The position numbers and the translations under genes are program-made. This document shows, piece by piece, positions 58,561 to 64,000 of a DNA stretch of 64,000 nt. The stretch's first letter is position 1, and the number at the start of each line of letters is the position of its first letter. Under the pieces are notes generated by a model. That model ran no database searches. It was given only the letters and a program-made list of their open reading frames with translations, and was not told the origin of the DNA. This stretch comes from Aquila chrysaetos chrysaetos (Eukaryota; Chordata; Aves; Accipitriformes; Accipitridae), in assembly GCF_900496995.4 (NCBI RefSeq), contig NW_024470381.1, positions 496,001 to 560,000 on the forward strand. The letters run 5' to 3'.

Positions 58561-58619
58561 CCTCCCCGAGGCTCCTTGTCCCCAGGGTCGTCCACCCCAA
58601 AAAAACCCTTTGTGTCACT

Positions 58620-58700
58620 GCGGTGATGAGCTGCCCTGTTCTCATCACCGCCCCCCCCGCCAGCTGTTTATAGAAGAATCCAGATGTTGGGAACATCTGG
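58620..58700. promoter_or_regulatory. Two adjacent perfect inverted repeats, candidate regulatory module
   Basis: The first has 11-base arms, GCGGTGATGAG at 58620-58630 and CTCATCACCGC at 58641-58651, with a 10-base loop. The second has 9-base arms, CCAGATGTT and AACATCTGG, at 58680-58700 with a GGG centre, and contains E-box-like CAGATG/CATCTG. CTGTTTATAG (MEF2-like) lies between them and AGGAAGTG (ETS-like) just after. No gene overlaps. An enhancer role is inference only. Confidence 0.4.
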
Positions 58701-59650
58701 CCAGGAAGTGCCCCCCCCCAGCTCCGTTCCCAGAGGGAGGGCCCTGCAGGGATCCTGACCCCCGCCCCTAAAAATGGGGTGCTACCCCCCCCATGCTTGG
58801 ACCCGCCAAAATCACTTTTATTGTGTGGGAATGGGCCAAAATTGGAGGGGGGAGCAGTACTGGGGGGGGGGACTGGGAATATTGGGGGGGCTGGGGGTAC
58901 GGGGAGGGGTTGGGAGGCACAACCCGTACCCCAAAAGATGTTAGGGTTCCACAGCCGTGGGCGGGGTGGGGCACCCATGGAGGAGGGACCGTGAGGCCCC
59001 AGCATCCTCCCCTGGGACGGGGTGGGCATGTTGGGGTGCTGACCCCCCCGCCCCCCCCAGCCTGGGCACCCCAAAAATGGCCAGGGCGCCCCAAGCTGAA
59101 TGCAATCTGGGGGGGGGGGCTCCCTGGGGATGGGACTGGGGGTCCCTGGCAGGGGGGGGACGACCAGCCCTGGCACCCCAAACGGCACCTGCTGCAGTGG
59201 GGGGGGGGTGGGACACCCCACAACCCCCCCTGCCTGTACCCTACTGTGGGGGGGACCCCCAAAACCCCACCTGCACCCCAAACCCCATAGACACCCCCAG
59301 ATCCTATAGGTGTTCCCCCAAACCTCCCAGAAGCACCCCCAACCACCCCAGATGCCTCCCAAACCCCACACTTGCACCCCCAAACCTTACACTCACCCTC
59401 CAAACCCCCACCTGCACCCTGAAACCCCCCAGATGCACCCCAAACCACCCACCTGCACCCCCAAACCCCCCAGACGCACCCCAAACCCCAGGACACCAAT
59501 GCTCAACCGTCAGCTCCTCAACAGGATTTGGAAGATACCCCCAAAAAAGGGAAGAAAAGGGAGAAAAAAACCCAACCCCAAGCCCCAATTTTGGTGCAAA
59601 CCCCAGGTATTTCCATCAACAACCTCGACTCTGAAACAATTATTTACACA

Positions 59651-59944
59651 TTTATTACAATCGCTCTTCTTCGAAACCTCTGGCAGGTGGAAAAAAAAAA
59701 AATCCCCCCCCAACTGGCTTCGATAGCTGTTTTTTGGGGGGTTTTTTGTGTGTTTTTTTGTTTTTTTTAAATCCCTATAAAATAAAATAATAATAAATCA
59801 TTTTACAAAAAGTTCAGGTTCTTGCCCCGCTCAAAGCAACCCCCAGCCGCTCGAAACACCGAGAAAATATTTCAGGGAGCAACGGGTTGAGAAAAACCCA
59901 TCGTAAATTTGATAGGAGTGATAAAAAAAACCCCCAAGTTTATT
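59651..59944 (-). terminator. ZC3H4: Candidate ZC3H4 polyadenylation signals
   Basis: Minus-strand AATAAA at 59939-59944 and 59651-59656, 1.2 and 1.5 kb past the ZC3H4 stop codon. Confidence 0.6.
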
Positions 59945-61142
59945 GCTGAAAAAAAATAAGCGTTTTGGGGGTTTTTCATGGGCTGGCGGAGCCGGACGGT
60001 GCTTACCTCAGCGCCGGCTGCTCAAAAATGGATTCCCCCCCCCCCCCAAAAAAAACCCCCGTGGCAGTGGGTTTTCTGTGCAGTTGGGTTTTTTTCTCCT
60101 CCAGTTGCATCAACGGTGATTTTCCAGCCGGGAATTGGGTTTTAGCTCCTTTTTCTGATCCCATCCCGCGGCAGGAAGGACGATTTTCTCTCCACGATGG
60201 GAAAAAAAAGGCACCGAGAGCTTCTGAGCGCAGACCTGCCTTTTTTTTGGGGGGGGGGGGAAGCCCCTTTTCTGGATGCAAACTACGTATGAGCAAAATA
60301 ATTTGAGATTAATAATTTAATTGCAATAATACAACCTTTTTCCTTCTCGTTTTTGGTTTGTTTTTTTTTTTTTTTTTTGGTAGCCTGCGGAACTTTTGGG
60401 GGCTGTAAATATTTTGTCACCTTCTCGGGGATTCGAAGTGCCCCAGTTGTCTTGAAAACCTCCAAGAAACGGCATAAAAATATTTACTTCCGAAAAAAAA
60501 AAATAAACCCAAAGAAACAGGAAACGCCCCCCCCCACAATTACAGAAGCAATTTCACATGGGTATTTTTGGGTTTTTTTTTGTGGATTTTTCATGGTTAC
60601 TCCCATTCACCACAGCAGGATTTTAGAAAAAGACTATAATACAAAGATTTTTAGTTAATTCTGCTGTAAAAATGAACCCCGCAACCCATCGGTGCGGCTT
60701 TTTAAAGCAAGAAATTAAAGAATTGCGGTAATTTTTCCTCCCTGAGCAGAGCCGGAGAAGTCAGGTTTGAAACGCCATGTTTCTTTTTCCCCCCCTCCCC
60801 GGATGATTTCGATCAGGGGGTTTCTTTGGGGGGGGGAAGCGCCAAAATAAAGAAAATGCTGGTTGTTATCGCAGAGGGAGACGTTGATTCTTCTTTTAAA
60901 ACGTGGCTTGGGGAAACTCTCTTTAGTTACAGCAGAAACCAGGATTTATATACACGTTATATGGCTAAAGTGAGCTCTAATGGAATTAAAAAGAAAAAAT
61001 AAACAAAACAAAAAACCAACACCCCCCCCCCCCCATTAAATCAAATTACCAACGCTGCGCTGCTAATTTGATGCATGGAGCAGAGTCAGGGTTTGGTTTT
61101 GTTGGGGTTTTTTTTTGTGTTTGGTTTTTTTTTTTTTTAATA
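59945..61142 (-). other. ZC3H4: ZC3H4 3' UTR
   Basis: About 1.2 kb, far more AT-rich than nearby intergenic DNA, with many A/T homopolymers. It runs from the ZC3H4 stop codon to the first good polyadenylation signal. No exon or other gene was seen in it. Confidence 0.65.
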
Positions 61143-64000
61143 CTACTGGCAGAAAGGAGAAGCCGTGGGATCGAAACCCTTAAAAACATCTTTAAGGGAA
61201 GCGGCATCTTGCTGCTCGCCGTCCTGTGCCGGGCTGTTCCCCGCAAACGGGCTTCCCGATCCGGATTTGGCGCTTTGTTTGACCATGCCATAAACGGAGG
61301 GGACCGGGAGGTTGTGGACCCCGGGTTGGGGGGTTGTTTCTTGGGCAGGGGGGGCGGCGGCGGCTTTGGGACGAGGCCGGTTATAGCTGTTGTACCTGTC
61401 CGTAGCGGATTCGGCGCTCGCCTTCTCCGATTCGGGTTGATCTAACGCTGATCGCCGAACGAAAAGGGGTTCCTTGGTTTTACTGGTGGTTTTGCTGGAA
61501 TCTGAGGATTTGGAGGATGAATTACCTTCGTTAGGAGACTCGGAAGCTTTGCTGCCTGAGCTCGGAGTCCTGGGATCATACAAGCTGATGGCACTCAGCA
61601 CACTGCTCTGCCCGCTGCCTTTGCTCAGCCCGCCAGCCGTCAGCAGCCGAGGGTCGTAGGGAGCGATGGCTGGGGCGGCATCGCCGGTGGATGCTGGCTC
61701 TGCCGTTTTAGGGGGTCTAGAAACCCCCGTTTCCGCAGATTTTTGTAACCGGGGATCAGCGGGGGCTTTCCGCATCCGAGGGTCACTGGGTTTGTCGCTC
61801 TGGCTGGAAGACGGGCTGCCGGCCGCATTCACAGTCTTTAATATCCTCGACAGGAGCTCAAAATCAGGGAGACCGGTGACCGAAGAGGAACCGGCGTCCC
61901 CCAGCGCCGTTCCCCCTCTCTGCCTGGGATCGGAAAGACCCGTTTGGGATCTGTTAAGACGCGGATCAAGGGTAGGCATGGATTGAAGGGCAGCCGGGAC
62001 GGGAATAAACTCTTGCTTTGGGATCAGTAGAGGAATCAGATCCTCTGGGCTCCACAGGATCATCCGGGCAAAGTTGGGTTTGTTGAGGACAACGTCTTTC
62101 TTGATGTGACTGAACTGCTGCAGCTGGGAGCGGGGATCCCGCAGGGAATGGCCCGGGAGAGCATCTAAGGGGATGTTGACTGGTTTATCCCGTAGAGCCC
62201 TTTCCCCTTCCTCCTCGTCGGGGAGCAGGGGGGGGTTTCTGACCGCTGATGACGCTGGAATGAGGAGCTTCTGGTTTGGGGGCGGAGGAGGGAATGTGTC
62301 GCATGAGCCTGGGGTCGGTGGGTCCTGAATCGCCGGGGAGAGATGGGATGGAAAGGTCCACGTTTCGGGAAAGCCTGGGATCCCGTAAACGCGGATCAGC
62401 AGGACGACCGCTCCCTCCTGCTTGGGCTTTTTGCAGGCGAGGGTCACTCACACCGGAGGGTGGCCCGATTTCTCCGTGGGAGGGTTGGGCATGAGGTCTG
62501 CTGGAGCTTTGTTGCCTTAGGGTTTTCAATATGGAGGTGACGCTACTTCCACCGTCATCTTCATCACTGGAATACCAGTTACCGGTATCACCTGGGAGGA
62601 AGGAGAAGAGAAAGCAGCTGATAAAAGGCAATTAAAGCACGGTCAAGCCGCAATGCCGACGAGGTCCCCCAAAACGCATTCCTCCCTCTCCCCTCTCAAC
62701 TCAACGCTGCTCAAATTCCCAACCGTCCCTGGGTTTTGCCGAAACTGGGGACCACGTGCGACAGCCTCGGCCTCCCTGGTCTTGTTTTCACACCCCAAAT
62801 TACTGGTGAGCCGTAAGCATCCCTCTCTTCCTCTTCCTCCTGTCTGCAGCAGGCTCTAATTTCACCACAATTTAAGCCAGCAACCCTATCTCGTTCACCT
62901 TCTGGCCAGCTGTTCCCATTTTTTTGGCAGACCCGCTCCTCTTCCTTCACCAGCGACATGCTCTTTCGACGCTGGGGATTTTCTTTGAGGCATTCAGCAC
63001 CCCTTGTTCCCTAAAGAATTCCTCTCTGACACCCCCATTTCTCCGATGGCCCTCTCTTTTTCAGAGATCACACCTCCAAGTGGGTAGAAGCCGAAGCAGA
63101 TTCAAGTTATCCCCCCCCCCAACACACGCGGCTTTGAATGGAAAATGTTGTATTTTGCCACTTGCCTTCCTCATTTTCACGTTCCTGCTTATTGCTTTCA
63201 GCTAGTCTCCGAGCTCTCTCCTCTTCCTCTTGCTGCTTCTGCTGGATTCTCAAGTAAAGTGCTCTTTGCGCCGACGGCATGAAATCGGGGATGCTGCCCG
63301 GCGGTTTTGGTAAGCCAGGCGGGCCTCCTTCGCACAAGGCATCATGATCCAAGGACGGATCAGGGAACATGTGCTCTCCCGGAGGCCCTTCCATATCCTC
63401 GTAACTGCTGTAGTCTTCTGCCGAGGAAAGATCATCACGTGTTAAAAAGAAAATCTCAAAGCTGCGAAAAACAACCCAATTTTTCCCCCTCTTGGCCTGT
63501 TGCTGTGCTTGGGCATCTCGGGAACAACCTGTCTCCGAGCTGGCATGTCCAGCAAAGCACCTAAGAGCCGATCCCGGCAGATCCTTGGGACGTACCTGGG
63601 TCTCCCATCATGCCGTGATCCATCTCCAGACCTTCTTGCTGCTGGTAGAAATTATCATAGAAACCTTGCGCCGGTGGGACGGGTGGCATCATGCCAGAGT
63701 GGGGGGAATCATCTGGTCCGTAGGGCATCATAGGGGGTCCAGGACCCATCGGAGGGCCGGGATTCATTCCCGGGCCCATTGGCATGTCCAGGTGCATATC
63801 TGGGTGCATGTCGGGAGGCATGTCGGGGTGCATGGGTCCAGGCATTGGTCCTGGGGGTCCTCCTGGCCCGGGGAACCTTGGGGGAGGTGGACCTGGGTGC
63901 CTGAAAGAGAAAACAGAAGAAAATCTGCTTTAACACACGCTCTCCGCTTCTGAAGGGACGGACCCAGGGCTCTGTGAGCCAAAAATGCGACCCCAAAATG
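61143..64000 (-). CDS. ZC3H4: Zinc finger CCCH-type protein 4, C-terminal part (three exons)
   Basis: Nuclear protein that, with WDR82, ends early non-productive and antisense transcription by RNA polymerase II. Only the C-terminal region is here; the CCCH fingers lie beyond the window. Minus-strand exons: 63596-63900, 63166-63417, 61143-62591. The first is Met/Pro-rich (HPDMPPDMHPDMHLDM). The second holds EDYSSYEDMEGPPGEHMFPD and a Glu/Arg/Gln-rich helix (IQQKQQEEEERARRLAE). The last has WYSSDEDDGGSSVTSILKTL, repeated DPR(L/M) motifs, FSHIKKDVVLNKPNFARMIL, DRYNSYNRPRPKAAAA and the terminal SLKDVFKGFDPTASPFCQ, as in mammals. The intron between the last two exons has a GC donor (GAAG|GCAAGT). 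The last exon changes frame once, at a C8 run near 62228-62235 where seven C would keep PPLLPDEEEGERAL in phase with the upstream part. Confidence 0.95.
63161..63170 (-). other. ZC3H4: GC-AG splice donor in ZC3H4
   Basis: The exon ending at 63166 is followed on the minus strand by GCAAGT, the usual context of GC-AG introns. The protein join across it (NEE|GDTGNWYSS) is exactly that of the family, so the site is real rather than a misplaced boundary. Confidence 0.75.

Larger units (their letters stand above)
58257..59650. other. Convergent PPP1R14A-ZC3H4 intergenic region
   Basis: No exon was recognised. It holds a CAGACAGACACACCCCC-type repeat (58470-58560), the paired inverted repeats at 58620-58700, a minus-strand AATAAA at 58817-58822 that could be a distal ZC3H4 polyadenylation site, and a C-rich array of CACCTGCACCCCAAACCCC units (59260-59490). 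Confidence 0.6.

Noticed and set aside
58817-58822. End of an extra minus-strand gene
   Set aside because: An AATAAA is present, but no exon was found upstream other than ZC3H4, so it is at most a distal ZC3H4 site.
1-64000. Transfer RNA, ribosomal RNA or microRNA genes
   Set aside because: No cloverleaf, rRNA segment or convincing precursor hairpin was recognised by eye; a covariance-model search would be needed to exclude them.

Overview
This window looks like bird genomic DNA from a small, very GC-rich chromosome (a microchromosome or dot chromosome). Introns are short, C/G homopolymers and minisatellites are abundant, the genes are compact vertebrate genes, and one young endogenous retrovirus is the only AT-rich block. 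Species cannot be named from the sequence. All gene calls come from reading exons, splice sites and conserved protein motifs by eye.

Layout, left to right: BLVRB (minus, 0.65-3.6 kb) and SPTBN4 (plus, 4.8-20.2 kb) share a divergent CpG-rich promoter. An orphan CpG island with CCAAT boxes (21.4-21.7 kb) and a minisatellite follow, then LTBP4 (plus, 24.1-35.9 kb). Next come KCNK6 (minus, 36.5-38.2 kb) and YIF1B (plus, 39.3-40.8 kb), head to head, and a tiny three-exon C19orf33/IMUP homologue (minus, 41.3-42.1 kb), tail to tail with YIF1B. A 9.6 kb LTR retrovirus with paired 766-bp LTRs (42.3-51.9 kb) sits between C19orf33 and SPINT2. SPINT2 (minus, 52.8-56.2 kb) and PPP1R14A (plus, 56.8-58.1 kb) share another divergent promoter. 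The window ends in the 3' part of ZC3H4 (minus, 61.1 kb to beyond the edge), with an AT-rich 3' UTR.

The genes are not one pathway; they are a syntenic set. In human they come from three parts of 19q13: BLVRB-SPTBN4-LTBP4, KCNK6-YIF1B-C19orf33-SPINT2-PPP1R14A, and ZC3H4. Human SHKBP1, normally between SPTBN4 and LTBP4, is not seen. Gene sets of this kind have often been missed in bird assemblies because of extreme GC content.

A recurring feature is a one-base disagreement with the expected reading frame, mostly inside C/G (or A) homopolymers, in eight of the nine host genes (all except PPP1R14A). Splice sites and flanking protein sequence are intact in each case, so sequencing or assembly homopolymer error is the best explanation rather than gene loss. 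I found no convincing evidence of an undescribed biological system. The most unusual observations are two adjacent perfect inverted repeats downstream of PPP1R14A, a short inverted segment distinguishing the two retroviral LTRs, a GC-AG intron in ZC3H4, and near-identical twin EGF exons in LTBP4.
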